From NCBI GenBank assembly GCA_035041965.1, contig JAPYMA010000161.1, forward strand, positions 40,172 to 104,171: a stretch of DNA of 64,000 nt, given 5' to 3'. This DNA comes from Anisakis pegreffii (taxonomy: Eukaryota; Nematoda; Chromadorea; Rhabditida; Anisakidae). The number at the start of each line of letters is the position of its first letter. Positions within the stretch are counted from its first letter, which is position 1. The notes under the pieces were generated by a model. It did not search any database and was not told the origin of the DNA. It saw only the letters and a program-made list of their open reading frames with translations. Shown one piece after another: positions 35,296 through 48,822 of the stretch. The position numbers and the translations under genes were made by a program.

Positions 35296-38200
35296 ATGGG
35301 CAACATTATGTTCAGTGTTTATTCGACAGCTATTATTTATTTAGCAGGTGAATTAGGATTTATCTTAAAGACTCGTTCAATATTCATATTATAAAAATCT
35401 TTTTTCTCACAGTTCTGCGATGATAACAAATCTCTCAAAGGATTTCCTAAAAGAAGGGCGAAAATTCGCAGGAATCCTAAATTTTCGAAGTCAGTATATT
35501 TTCCAACAATAACTTTTGCAACGATACTCTCAGAAAAGTAAAAGTTTCACGATTACAAGATACAAAAACAGGACGACTTCAAATGAAATCTGATATATGT
35601 CCTCAGTGCATTGATAAGCAATAAAACAGCGTTCGTGCGGGCGCAGCTATACCTTTAGTAGAAATAATGAGATATTTCTTCTAATGATAAAATCCATATT
35701 CATGAATCTTCGTTCTTCGTTTCTTCAGGTTTGCTGGTAACGGTTGAAGCGAATGGAATGGCGCAATGCAATGGACGAGCGTACTTTCGGCAACCGATTA
35801 CGGTAATTTTTGGTCGATTTTCATTGCTACAACAGAATAGTTTTTGGATGCATTTCTTGATCCAATTCATGATCCTCTGAAGTCTCTTCTGTTCGATATT
35901 TGTCAGAGAAATCTTTTGCTTCGACCTTTCTCTTCAGTCAGATTCTATAAAGTTCATCTAAATATTTCTCATAAATGATTCCTTTTCGAAGCCTCTTTGT
36001 AATGTGATGAATTGAAAAAGTGGCAAGAATCAGTCGGATGAAACAAAAAAATCGTTCTCAAAATACTGGCACGTTGATCCGTGATGAAACGAATGATTTA
36101 CAAAGGAATATCGCACACAATTTAGTGATTCTATTCATTAATGAATGCTTGTTTCATCAGTATGTTTATGTGAAAGATAATGATAACTGCTTCGGATTTC
36201 GTAAGGGTTGTGAACCGCACAATCTCAGAACCTATTCTACACTGCAAAGTTGTGCTGATGACAATTTTAAAGGTATGTTCTGTTGCATGTTCAATGCAGC
36301 ACTTCCAGAGTGTACTCTCGAGCTTTCTCATCACAACTGACTTCTGATGAACATTGTTGCCTCTTTTCGACTGCTTCAGACGGTGACGATACGAGAACGT
36401 TCTCGATGAGCTGTGGGTTGGGTTATGGTGTTGAGACGGCTAGTGATGGATTGCCGGTTATCACTTTCAATTGCACGAAACCGGAAAGTTTTTGCTCACC
36501 CAGCTCGCTTTGTTATACGGCTGATAAGTTCAGTTTTTGCTGTGTCAAAGGCGGATATGATAGTAAGTGATCAATCAGTTCATTCATAAAAACAAATTTA
36601 TCTCATCATGACAATCACGTTTCAGTGGGATCTAGCACTAAGCAAGAATGACACCATTCGTCGAAAGCTTCTGCTGTCCGATTGATTTTTGGTCGTTTTC
36701 ATTCGCTGCTAGCATCTTCATTGGATTTTATTCATTCTGTCACACATCTCAGATCATTTAGTTACCTATCTAGTCAATGAGATCACTTATTTATTCACTT
36801 AATCAATGCATTCATCACACAAGAGTCTTCATTTCAGGTCATTTATTCAAGAAGCTCAAACCAAAAGGTAAGTTCCTCTAACCAGTCGGTTGTGCTACCT
36901 ACAAACGCTAAAGTTCCATCAGTTTCAGTGGTGACGTATTAATTCTTCGCTAGTTCATTTGAAAAAAATTGTAACAAGTTAGAAATTGAAGTTGACAGTT
37001 GTTCAGTTGATCATATTTTATCACACTTGAACATATTTATGTGAATTTGATAATTACGAGAAGTCCAATTGATCACTGAATATAATACATGAATGTAATT
37101 CATTTTAGGAACTTTGCAGAAGCTCAGTCCATGTCTGCGAAATCCCATCAGAGTAATCAGTTTTCGTTTTGATAATATGAAAACTTCGAAGATAGTTATC
37201 AGATTTACTTTTCGTTTACCGAAATCCAACAACTGAAACAAATATGAGATAATTCGCAGCGACGAAATCTAAAAAATTTAAGCATTTTGATCGTCGTCTC
37301 AGAAATGATCACAACAATAGAATTTCTCATTCATTGATCCCTATTAAGATTTCTCAATTAACCTTCCTGAAATCGCTTTACATCAATTGAATCCGATCAT
37401 CATTGCAGTTTCATTACGATTCTGGCAGTAAATTGTGTCTTGGATATAGACATGGATGTGACCTGTACAAAAACGCTTATCGTAACATCGATGCATGTGT
37501 TCACAAGAACAAGAAGCCCAGTTCAGTTCTCACTTCATTTCGTTCGATTCTAGTTCATCTTATATTCATCATTGTTCCACACTTAAACATATTTTCTCTA
37601 TTCTCATTCACTCACTCATTTCAGTCAGCCACTGAAACTCTCCATTAATACATTACTCTAGGAATATCTTCAAACTGCCTGTATCCTCAAATTTGCCCAG
37701 CAACTTATCAATTTCTTGGTACCATTAGACTCAACACATTCTAAGCTATCAGAATATTACATGTGTTGTTGAGGGATTTTGTATAGTTGAAGAGATATAG
37801 ATGGATTTCTGAAGATATATCACCTCTGTATTGAGCATTAATATATCACCTCTGTTGACCATTATTACCTCACTGATTATCACTCTTCTGTTCAAGTTCC
37901 CGTCGTCTATCCGTTTTAGCCATGAGCCATCGTTTTAGCCATCGTTTTAGTCATACATAGTTTAAAAAATACGGTTTTAGCAAAATAGTCTCGGGCATTG
38001 ATTAAAACTGCAAAAGAAGTATTGCATCAGTGCGTGATGATGACTTACATTCGATAATTTGATCTCCAGCAAAGGAACCGATGACTCTGAACTGCGATAT
38101 GGGTATGACTCCAAGTGTTGTGCGCACCTCGTTTGGTCAAGAATTACCATTGCTAGCAAAAACTGATTGTGACAAGCAGCAATTCTGCGCTCATCACCAA

Positions 38201-38411
38201 AAGTGCAAACAAATGGGGAAAATTGCTTTCTGCTGCGAAAAAGGACAACCAAGTATGACCGAAGCGATTCTGATTAATTTGTTTGCTTATCTCTTATGTT
38301 TCTCATCAGTTTTTCATTCGTTTGCCCACATAATCACAATTCATCGTTGATTTTTTGGTTGCGTCCGATGCATTTTTGTTTTTAGGTAGAAAAACTTTCA
38401 TGCTCCTCTAA
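35296..38411 (+). CDS. Secreted protein with two Kunitz-like + Lustrin-like modules
   Basis: Module 1 exons: 35296-35347 (signal peptide MFSVYSTAIIYLAG, continuing LLVTVEA in exon 2), 35729-35802, 36161-36272, 36380-36562 and 36838-36867. Module 2 exons: 37109-37152, 37409-37520, 38070-38252 and 38386-38411. The 30-nt exon joins 37109 in phase, so the simplest model is one gene of 816 nt, 271 residues. A 14-nt exon (36929-36942, stop TAA) is also in phase and would end a short form of 154 residues. Kunitz-like parts keep only some Cys: CNGRAYF, CFGFRKGC, LQSC in module 1; PCLRNPI, CLGYRHGC, DACVHK in module 2. Lustrin-like parts: SCGLGYG, FNCTKPESFC, FSFCC; LNCDMGM, DCDKQQFC, IAFCC. Such Kunitz/Lustrin mixes are common in nematode extracellular proteins. 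Protease inhibition is doubtful because the first and last Kunitz Cys are absent. Confidence 0.72.
37909..37955 (+). repeat. Short direct repeat (CGTTTTAGCCAT units)
   Basis: Three closely spaced copies of a 12-base unit, CGTTTTAGCCAT or a near match, inside an intron of the Kunitz/Lustrin gene. Confidence 0.6.
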
Positions 38412-38593
38412 TGCAACGCTTCGAATGGAACAATAGCCACTGGAACGATTGTGAATGCAATGAAAGCGAGCGAATTTATCGCTCTCAAGTGATTCGCTCA
38501 ACCGAACATATCGCTTGATTTTCTAATCTAAAAAATTGCTGTCTTCTTATCATTGATGAATTATTCAGCATTATACTAAATAATGATATTCTC

Positions 38594-38599
38594 AATAAA
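38594..38599 (+). terminator. Poly(A) signal, first Kunitz/Lustrin gene
   Basis: AATAAA (CTCAATAAAG) lies 183 nt past the stop at 38411. Confidence 0.45.
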
Positions 38600-39378
38600 G
38601 TTTTCAAATCAACGTCCATTTTAAGACTGCATAATGCACAGCTTCGCTTCACGGTCTCCACCTTGATCGTTCGCAAATAGCAATGATAGTTTTTAAAGAA
38701 AAGTTACAACAGAAGTTGACGTTTGCTAGTCGATGGTGGTTTTCGCTATTTTCGCCAAACAAATACGAAGTTTGAGCATTACGCAAAAAAATTAGCTGCA
38801 AGGCACTGAAAAACGATAATAGATAAAATATATTTATGTCATGCTGGATTACAGGTTAAAATATGCAGTTAAGTTATAAATTTAGTGAAATGCAATTAAT
38901 CGTAAGATAATGCAGTCAAGAGAATACAGTTAATACAGTTTTGATTAATAAGGTAAAATGCAGTTAAGAATACAGCGTTTTGAAACAATCATAATGATTT
39001 ATTAGGCAAGAAACACATTTTACAAATTGGTCCCTTAGCGATGTGTCAGTACTCATTATTAGTTCGTATCGATCACAGAAGAATTTCGCTTATCCGTTCA
39101 CTTCTTTTTGCAGTCAGCAAAAGTGATTTTGCATTCCAATAACACCAAACGTTCGCTGAAGAAAATCTTCTGAACGTTTCAATACTCATTAATCAGTAAT
39201 TATTAATTACTGGAACACAACAACAAAAAACGACTGCAATGTGGATCGATGATACAACACACAAAAATGTACTCGCTCCAATGTATCCTGGCTTAGTTCA
39301 CACTACATTGATCACATTATCACAAAAATATTCATCCTGAACATTCATCTCAGCTATTGGCAACCTCAAACGTTCCGA

Positions 39379-41206
39379 ATGCTCACCCTCATAAACGTTT
39401 ATCTTATCATTGGGACAATCATATTCTGTGGTGAGGTTTTGACCACTTGTCGTTCGCTTACACTTTTATTTTAGTTTGCTTTCGAATGATCTCAATTTAC
39501 CTTTCGACTGTTTATTTCACAGCACATTTATCGGTCTCTATCAGCTATACGACAGACTGGTATGTTAGGGGCCCCGTTGAGGTCCCCGACTGCAAAATTT
39601 TGTCCCCAACATTCCTCTTCCCCGAATTTTTTCGTCTCGCAACGTAATAATACAGACTAATCAGTATACAAATCATAAATCACTCCCTACATAGTAGGAT
39701 ATAACAATACGATCGTATCTCAGTTCATTGACTTGTTATTCCAGGTTGTTCTATCGGTCCTTTTCAAACCACTGAATAAACTGATTTGAACTTAACATAA
39801 CAGTCACGTGTGATAACTCTGTTTTCAGTTATTGTAGCATTTGATGGTTATTGCGGTGGCAAAGATTATTCTTTACAGCCAATTAAAGTAAATGATTTAT
39901 GACTGCTTTGTTTTGAATCATTCAACGACTCTTTTCAATATATCCGATCGTATGTACACATCGGAAAGCAACGTTCAATTTCTCGCACATTTAATCTCAA
40001 AACATCCTTAATTTGAATCATTTGTTCAGGTTGAATCTTTCCAACAATACCAGCTCGAATAACTTCAGAAGTTTGTATGCAGTAGTTTAGAAATCAATTT
40101 TAATGTTCAGTTGTCTAGAGTCGATACCAGAAAAGTTGAAGTAAAATGAAAATATTGATTGCATCTCATTGCAAGAACCGTCCAACTTCTGATTTAATTC
40201 TAGTCCATTCGAGTAAATTTAAATTGCAACATCTTACCAACTATGGCCACTTTAATGCTTTCAGTACTACTACTCTCACGACAGCAACTCATGCTACGGA
40301 TTCCGATATGGTTGTGAATCGATGAATATCTCGGAAAATTATGCGGATCTACAATCGTGCATGGATGACAATATGACTCGTAAGTTTATGCTCTCATCAA
40401 AATGCTGAACATATTCTCGCCTGAACCATATCACAGAATATCCAAACGCTGAGAATAAGAGCTGAATTTGGTTCATTTTTTTCAGCCGGTACAGTGAAAT
40501 ACGTCCAGTTGACGTGCGCTCTTCGTAGACTCGGTGTTGTGGTTGACAGCGATAATATGCCACTACTAACGGCTCGTTGCTTCGATAATCCCGGTGGAAA
40601 ATTCTGTCCTAAGCGCTCATTTTGTCATCATGCAATGCACTACAACTACAGTTTCTGTTGTGCACAAGGCTTTGAGCATGGTAATTTCGTTACTTTCTCC
40701 GCACCAATCAGAAACCTTTCCATCGGAAAGTAATTTCTACGGTTAAACCTAAAATGTACTCGAATTGCTCTTGAACTTGCCATAAGCCTAATCAACTCTC
40801 GGCCATACATGATTCATTTATTGCGTTGACAAGACGCAATTCACAATTTTGATGCACTCATATTTCTATGAACGATAGAACGAAACATCTATCCAAATTT
40901 TAGTGTATGAAAAGTGAAAATTCTGTTTTCAGACTCGATATTGCTACAACTTTACGTAAGAAGTAAGTTCTCTGGCCGCTCGTTATATTCTCGTTGAATT
41001 TAAAAGAAAGTTCCTCCTGGTTAATTTGAATTTTTTTCCTTTTCGTGAAATTCCAACTACAATTTTTTTATGATCAATAAGAAGAGTATACTTTCTGCAC
41101 TTATATTTACCAGTCAACGAATGATTTCGTTATCTGGAAACATCATTTAATTTCAGATAAAAGCGAAAATTCGCATTCATTTGACCAATATGATCAACGG
41201 CCATGA
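39379..41206 (+). CDS. Secreted Kunitz-like + Lustrin-like protein, tandem paralogue
   Basis: Exons 39379-39430, 39829-39887, 40265-40379, 40486-40680, 40933-40962 and 41157-41206 join in phase to 501 nt, 166 residues. Exon 1 is a signal peptide (MLTLINVYLIIGTIIFC) and has the same length (52 nt) and phase as exon 1 of the upstream neighbour. Exon 2 ends in SLQPIK, matching FRQPIT and RNPIR of the neighbours at the same intron position. The Kunitz-like part has CYGFRYGCE and LQSCMDD. The Lustrin-like part has LTCALRR, RCFDNPGGKFCPKRSFC and YSFCCAQG. A 30-nt exon follows, as in the neighbour. The C terminus is hydrophilic and unlike the neighbour's. The shared exon plan shows origin by tandem duplication. 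Likely extracellular. Confidence 0.75.
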
Positions 41207-43430
41207 TCAGTGATACTTGTGCGTCGATCAATCACGCGAAAAGGCTACAGTTCGTCAATGATCAAATCAGTTTGTCAGTGACATCTTCACTTCTTCATTG
41301 ATATAAACCAACCTCAAAACAAACCAAAGAGGAACAAATTGTTTTGCATTACGTCCTATCAAAAACTTGTATTAACGCGTATTTTGACTTACGATTAATC
41401 AGTTCAGTCATTACATCATATCATTATAAGATGATTCAATAACATTACAATGACACTGCTTCGATTATTTATTGAATTAATCAATTCATCATTCAGCACT
41501 CTGCGATGAATCTATCAATTGCAGTTTAAGAGGATTGCATGGTGGTTTTGAAATAACCATTAACGCATTCATTTCTTGTTTCAGATATCACCAAATGTAC
41601 TTCAACTGAAGTGATCACCTGACTAAATAGATCACCGTCTTTTTGTTTGATCACCATCTTGCAAAGCAATCAAAATATCAGTTCCGTTGAAATGCAGTAA
41701 ACATCTCTACGGAAATGAATTTTCGACTGTTTTTCATTCTCTCATGACTTCTTATAATTACATTTTTTTGTAAATTTTGTCCAAACTGCAATAATTTATT
41801 CACTGATATTCATAGACACAAGCGAATAAAGTTATTATCATACAAATACATTTCTATAATACAGAGTGCATCAATGTAAAACTATTTACACACGTACTCG
41901 TCTATCTATTAAGTTCAGCGTGTCTCTGCAGTGAGCTATTGTCTCGTTTCAATTCTGCTCAAATGCCGACGGTTAGCAATCGCCGGGCAAGTAGATTTGT
42001 TGATCGAATGCACTGATATGAGTTGATGTTTATCTCCATTCAGTACTCATTCATCAAGAAAATTCATGATTCCAGTAGCAAAATGAAGGCTGAATGTTTG
42101 CCCCAAAAATTTGGTAAATTATTGTTGATAACTGTTTTTGGTGAAGATTTTATTGTTTAATCTCTATACTTCTCCATTGAAACAGAAACTTTTAAAATTC
42201 CCTCAGTAAGATTTCTTCGCGTACATTACTGATTCCATCATGGCCCACATTACTTCACCATGCATATTCGTTGCTTTCACTTTCAATCAACGAACATGTC
42301 TGCAGTGATTGGATTGGATTCGAATGATTGTCATCAAATGAATCGATTCCAGTGCAGCATCGGTTCTATGAACGTACTTCCAGCTTCTGGTGAAATGAAG
42401 AAGTTTTTGTCCCATAAATGATGATCGACTGCAAGAGATGGCTGCCTGGAAATGGTACAATTTGAAGTGCGCACAACAACATTTCCTTGCTTTTGCACAA
42501 ATAGTCATGCACAACCGTGGAATCGACACAACCTCGTGCGGTTTTAAGTTCTCACTCTCGATGACCTCGTAAATGATGATTAATTATCACAAATGTTCAC
42601 TGTTTTCGATAATCATTCGATAATCACGAAACTAAATTTTCTTATTCGACTGAAACGCTAACAACTATGAAACCAAAAAGATATGGATGGACTGCACAAT
42701 AGGTGAGTTCAGAAGAAATCATTAGTTGAAAAGCAGAAGGAATCATGGTTATGCTTAGTGTAAAGACGGTGGTTTACAGTTGGAGCGTATTCGCTGTTCG
42801 AATCGCCAAGCTGAACGTTTCACATAAACTCGGAGATGTTCGAAATGGTGTAACATTACAACAACCGGTTGTGGACAATCCACTATACTCGATGACAGTT
42901 TTGACGAAGTTTTTTAATGCCATAAATTGGAAAATATTCGATATCAACAGCAATTTCATTGAAATTAATCAACACCCATAAAATCAAAGTCGACTCTGTT
43001 CATTGAATAAGATTGCAGCAAGTTAAACATGGGAAGTGGAAGTTTAAATTCATGCAACAAACATCACATTTTGATGTTATTCAACCAAGTCAAACGTTTT
43101 ACACCAAAACATTGCTGATAAGTAAAAAACAAATGAAACAGAACCTCTGATAAAACAGCGGATAGTAAAGATGAATGAAGCGATAGGGACGAGTATTTGA
43201 AGGAAGTTCGACGAAATAGCGTGATAGGAGCAAGTGGTCTACGTGAAAAGCTCACGTCAAAAATTGACGTGAGTTCGCATTAAAAATTCAAAAACTTACT
43301 TACTTATGAATGGATGGATGGGTGGATAGATTCAGTTCAAAATGATGAGGTCACGGTCGAATTTCGATGCCACGAACCTGTTTGGTTGTTGTTGCTGTTT
43401 TTTTAAACGCCTCTGATGAAACTCTTGCAG
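41207..43430. other. Intergenic or 5' part of an unassigned plus-strand gene
   Basis: A possible first exon near 42684 (donor ATAG|GTGAGT) would join in phase to an open stretch from about 42775. The frame continues to 42981 (contains LQQPVVDNPLYSMTVL). This may lead to the exon at 43431, but the donor needed (ACA|GTTTTG) is poor. Confidence 0.3.
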
Positions 43431-43595
43431 ATCAAGCATCAAACGGTACGTCCATTCAACTGCGAAAAACGTGACCGCGTTGCTTGGGAATGCTCTGCAA
43501 TTCAGAAATTGATCAACTCATCCGAATTTATCATACGATGTTATCTGAAAAATTCTGATTGCATAAAACAACGTTTTCATTCGACGTTTGCTTAA
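43431..43595 (+). CDS. Terminal exon of an unknown gene, convergent with the carrier gene
   Basis: A strong acceptor (ACTCTTGCAG) opens 54 codons ending in TAA at 43593-43595. The peptide has four Cys (FNCEKRDRVAWEC, IIRCYLKNSDC) and no low-complexity bias. It would begin in phase 0. No family was recognised. Its stop codon overlaps the stop of the minus-strand carrier gene. Confidence 0.42.
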   Translation: MKHQTVRPFNCEKRDRVAWECSAIQKLINSSEFIIRCYLKNSDCIKQRFHSTFA

Positions 43596-46500
43596 CTCCG
43601 ACGATATGGCACAGCCAAAGTGAACGCATCGCTATGTGGCGTGAATTTAAAATCATTACAACAGTACCTACTGAAACACTATGATGCAGGTTTTCAGTAT
43701 TTCGAAACTCCACTAGCTGTGAATTGTGAACGTCAAAACGATATTAGAATACTTTCAGAATGCTTCATAAGAGTAGTTTTTGTGTTCACTATGAAACTTG
43801 TTTATGCAAACACTGTAAGTGAGTTGCATATATGTTGAATATTTCATAAAAACAAGTGCAACCTTAACAACGTTGAGTTCAATCCATTGAAGAATCCTCG
43901 ATGACCTTGTGTTCGATACGTATGTGAGATTACATCCCAATATGATTTGAATTTATCATTTGCTTGAAAATTTGTTTTAACAACATCAGTTGGATAATTG
44001 AATAACCACGAAAGCATGCCTGCAGCACCTGTAAATTGATGAACCTCATCGTAACATTCCACAAATGACTCCCGTCTGCAATGTTTCATGATGAAATTGC
44101 AACAAACCTCCAGCGATAAGTAAATTAATATTGGAAATATTCTGTTGATTGCCATCTCTGCTGAAACGCCTCGTCAACCATTCGTATGACGCGAAATAAA
44201 TACCAAATGCAGGTGCATCACGTAATTGTGTCGCTATTGAACCCCTGAACATCTATTTCTTATGAATATTTCTCGTCGAATATTCATCAGAATTCCAGTC
44301 GATATGAACCTTTTATCGCATTTACTCTCTTTCACTTAGCTACAAGCTTCCCGAATCTCATAATCGAACCAATTCCCCTGGTCAACTTGAGGGAATTTGA
44401 AAATTTTTTCCGAAAAATTTCTTTCATTTCCGAAAAAAGTTTCTTTAACACATTTTTTACACACGGAATTTCTGCACATACCATGTCCGGACCGTTTCAT
44501 TTACTCTTTTTAAACTCGCTATTCACATTTCTTTTCGGAACTTTTTTCTATGTGAAAAACATCTCAACAATCATCTGTAAACTATGAAAGCAACATCAAA
44601 CCTGAACAAATATCTGATTCCTTTTTGCTTCAACAGTTTCCGAAAACAGTCGTAAGGAGATCGATAAAGTTTTGTGGAAGTATCGCTCTGAAAACACACA
44701 CGGTGAAACAATGAAACAACTTAATCAGTACTGCAAACATGTGTAATGGTTTAAAGCAGTCTCAATAATGTTGATTTGGATATAATGCCGACAAGTTTTC
44801 AAATCACTGATAGTTGTCATTGACATTATTCACAGTAAACTACTCACAAACAGTGCCTTAACAATGAATTTGAAGGTGAAAAGAAGCAACCTGAATTTGC
44901 ATACGCAATTTGAGCATTTCAGTCGGGGTTGCGATCAATGTCTGTGCCAGACCAGACGCAGAGCCAGCGATAAAATGCGTTAAAACACTATTTTTATCCT
45001 CGAATAGTCTTACCGTATTACCGTATACACCAAAAACAATCGCATTTATTACCGATAGACTAGCCAATGGACTTGTGAGACCTAAAAATGTGCTCAAGTT
45101 GCCTATTGATCACTGCAAATCTCGAGTTCTTGTCATCTGATCACAAAAATGAACGAATAAACGAGAAATATTTCACCATCATTCATGTAAATTATCACCA
45201 TTTTTCATCGTGTTTTTGCCTCTTCATAAACCAAAATGACTGAAATCAGTCAAACACAAAAAGTTTCTACTCCAAACATAACACTTTTTTGGAAACCCGA
45301 ATAAAAATTTGATAGATAACATAGTTGAAATTGTTCGTTTATTCAATACTTTTTGCATTTCTTCCAACTATCAATTAAGATTTAAAGCTCGTTTATTATG
45401 TTGACTAAGGAATTGCTAAAATTTTTTGAGGTTTCTGAAAAACATTCTTCCAATGACGTTTTCCAGCATCATATGCTTGCGTTTCAACTTGAATATATAA
45501 GATCGCTTTTGCTGTTTTCTATTCGAAATCAGTCAAAATGATCGAAAGTGCGCGATATAAACAGAAGAAAATTGAATTGATTAATTGGACTGATTAACTG
45601 ATTGATTAATTCCTTCCAATCGCCACACTTTTTTTAAAATCAGTTCTAATGGAATCATGCACCAAAACGCAATTATTTCATCATCACTGAATTAGAATCG
45701 TAAATCATCGTTTACGGGCGTTGTAGTCACGTAGTAGTTGGCTATGTTTTCGTAGTGCTCAGTGAACGACGCGAAACATTAATCCAAGATACAGTATGTA
45801 TCACTGAATGCAATTTTAGTGTAGAGTATCACAGATAGAGTGAAGATATTTCAAGCAATATCTTCCAGGATGAAAACATTTTCAACAAACTGACCTTTGA
45901 GTAAACCCGATGCTCCTTCATTTCGAATAATCGACGTAAAGCAATGTAGTGTTCCGCGGTACTGACCAGGCGTTTGTGTTTGCAAACGGACTTTAACTGT
46001 ATCAAGTGGATGACCAGCTAATACACCTGCCGCACCTTAACTCAACTTGAACCGTTAGATCAGAGATTTAACGATTATTCACATGGACATAAATGAATGA
46101 TGCAGTCAGTCAGCATGATCAGACGAACGATGCTCAATATCCCGATATGATTATTTGATCTTGAGGCAAAAATATGATTATGAAATGTCATTCGTGATAT
46201 TACTCCACATTATTTTGGCGCTGATCACAGTAGTGTCTCAAAGAATAGAGATGAGATCAAGTGGACAGATAGTGATCACCAATCAGTGACATTGTTTAAA
46301 GAACTCTTGAGGTAGATAAGAATCGATTTTGTTTTTGTGGTCATTCATCTTATAATTAGTGAAGAGATTATTGATTATTGTTTTGTTTTTTCTTATTATT
46401 AATATGATTGTCGTATTGGGTGGAAAGATGAAAGATAACTACTAAATCATATTGCATCATCATTATGAAGGAATCATCAATAGGTAAGAGAAGTAAATCC

Positions 46501-46597
46501 TAATATGTCAGTAAAGATAGGTAAGAGAACTAAAAGCATGAAAAGAAGAAGTATCGTTACCTCCGAAACAACCAGCAACAAAATCCAGATATGACAT
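43592..46597 (-). CDS. Mitochondrial carrier, SLC25 family (SLC25A45/47/48-like)
   Basis: Seven exons join in phase: 46597-46561, 46035-45895, 45081-44891, 44687-44602, 44244-44108, 44028-43863 and 43631-43592, giving 798 nt, 265 residues. All three carrier signatures (P-x-[DE]-x-x-[KR]) are present: [28 protein letters not shown] and [12 protein letters not shown]. Each ends an odd-numbered helix, as usual. Linking segments such as [23 protein letters not shown] and GHRGFFNG fit the h12/h34/h56 matrix helices. Carriers move metabolites across the inner mitochondrial membrane. The pattern resembles the acylcarnitine/basic amino-acid branch (A20, A29, A45, A47, A48), but the substrate cannot be told. 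The 40-nt last exon is the least certain. The length is slightly below the usual 290-300 because the last helix is short. Confidence 0.88.
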
Positions 46598-48743
46598 TGT
46601 CAGCGCACAACGAATAATTTAAATTGAACTATACAGTAGAAAATGAACACTCTTCAAGCGACACAAGCAAATGAATGAGTGACCAGTATTGCAATTAATG
46701 GTAATATGAAACAGTTTGAGCAAATGAACTGATAACTTGAAGTACTCGTTTCACTTGAATACAGTAGAATAATGAACGCGAAAACAATTCAACAAGTGTC
46801 CGTCGTTTAACAGCAAAATAAATTAGTGAAAATTTATTGGGTACAGATCGGCTAGTTGAAGGTTCCTTCACCGAAACCGATGTGAGCGATTAAGACGTGA
46901 GCAAACAGAATGTTGAATTAGAAATTGCAGGAATAGTGATAATGACCACTTGAACGGCTCTCGATCATCCCTAATTGGAGATGCTCATTCGCATGTTCCA
47001 ATAAGTGAACATTTGACTGTTCGCTGCTGATGTATTAATGAATTCAATTTTATTGATCAGATAGATTCTGTTTGGAAATATGACAGTCAATGGGCAAGTG
47101 AATGAATGAATTAGCAGATATGGGTTGTAATCGAGAGCACAAATCGAGAAATATGAAGATGTGAAAATGTACAGTAAGAATATATCTATTTATATACGTT
47201 CGATGTGCGCATGCGACAGTGATATGGATTAGTTGATACGTTAAGGTACAATTGATGTATGACGCTTCGATGACATCTTCTAAAACCGGTAATTGGTTAT
47301 TGATAGTTAGGAGGAGAATGTATTCAGTCCGCCCATAGTCTTGCGCAGATCATCTCATCATCATCTCTCATTATGATAGGAAAGTTGCCATCGTTATCAT
47401 CGAGAGAATAAGATTATGTTCGATGAGAATAACAATAAAGAAATTAAGTGACGACGTTCAAAGAAATTAAAGAACACATTAATTCAATGATGCATTATGA
47501 TCGTGATTTTTGAAACATGATATTATAAGTTCATCATTTTATCAAAATAACGTAATATCACAAGATTATGTGGTTGCTACTATTGTTGTCATTGGTGCTT
47601 ATTTCACTTTTGCTCATTGGAACTACACCATTTCACACGGCAAATATCAAAAACACCGAACAATACGATCATTAGTCGCCTAGCATTTGGTCAGGCAGCA
47701 TTCCTGCCCTTTCTTCAATCTAATCTAGTTTTTCGATGCCAGATTAAGGTTGCCATGATTAAAAACCACCATGAAACCATTCAGGCTGAAACCACTCAAC
47801 ACGGACTTTGAAAAAAACTCAAAACGCAAGTGTGTCCATAATGAAACTGCAAAATTATTGATGGGAAAGCGATCGCATTCTTGCCATTATCAAAGTTATG
47901 TACTCTTAATCGGGTGATGCTTTCGCGCTCAACTACAAAATTATGTCCAGTAATTGAAGCCATTTCTTGTTAAGCTTCTCGGATTCAAAATGCAGTCACT
48001 TGTGATCCCTCTTCCTATAAATCATTAGGCAAGATGGGAGAGTAGCGTGACACCTCTGTGTTCGCCAAATCAGTCATCGAACCGAGTATTTCATGAAGAC
48101 AGATGATTCTCAGTGCTGTTATCGTCAGCTGTTCGTATATAAGGATGTCAAGGAAGGAATAAAAGATATTTGTGGTATTGGTGATAATAGAGAAGTGTTA
48201 ACTAGAACTTATTCGAGTGTAGACGATTCTCAGAAAAGACCATGCAATAATTTTTATTAATTGTCGAAGCACATTACTCACATAGACATTTCAGATGTAA
48301 ATTCATTATTACTGCTATCATGGTTATCATATGCAAATATCTTTAATCCATAATGAGATTTTTTCAATCTATTTCATTTGTTTTCTATCATTTTGCATAC
48401 TGACCAAGTGCATTACGATTGCGGTGATGAATCATGAGGATTGATTGAAGGTGTTGCAGTTTGTTAATACACGCGAACAGGAAACTGCTGGTGCGGATTG
48501 GATGTTTGTTATGCAATATTATTTTTTCTGATCAATCGATTTTTCTCATCACTCAATAGTGCAAATCAACAACAAAGAATTTTTTCAGAAAATATTTTCA
48601 AGTAGCACGAATTTGGATTAAAGTGATTATTTCAGTCGTTTGTGATGTGTCTACGACGATTGACTTGTGTGCAATTTTCAAAATGGTTGAAATCATCGGA
48701 ACATTTATTCGCTCTTACTTTAACTAAAATTTTTATTTCCAGA
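46598..48743. other. Intergenic stretch
   Basis: No supported gene. A possible hydrophobic leader starts at 47568 (MWLLLLLSLVLISLLLIG), but its frame stops after 35 codons with no clear donor. Confidence 0.45.
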
Positions 48744-48822
48744 TCGGTCGCGTTTCAAACACGAACATATCCGAACACACTCCATCATATTTACACTTCA
48801 TAGCATCGTTTATTCTCCTTCG

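Noticed and set aside
35107..35347. Long open frame before the first Kunitz/Lustrin gene
   Set aside because: Only the last 52 bases are needed as signal peptide exon; the rest resembles no protein and crosses a likely trans-splice acceptor.
47568..47675. Hydrophobic leader-like start MWLLLLLSLVLISLLLIG
   Set aside because: The frame stops after 35 codons and no donor leads to a continuing exon.
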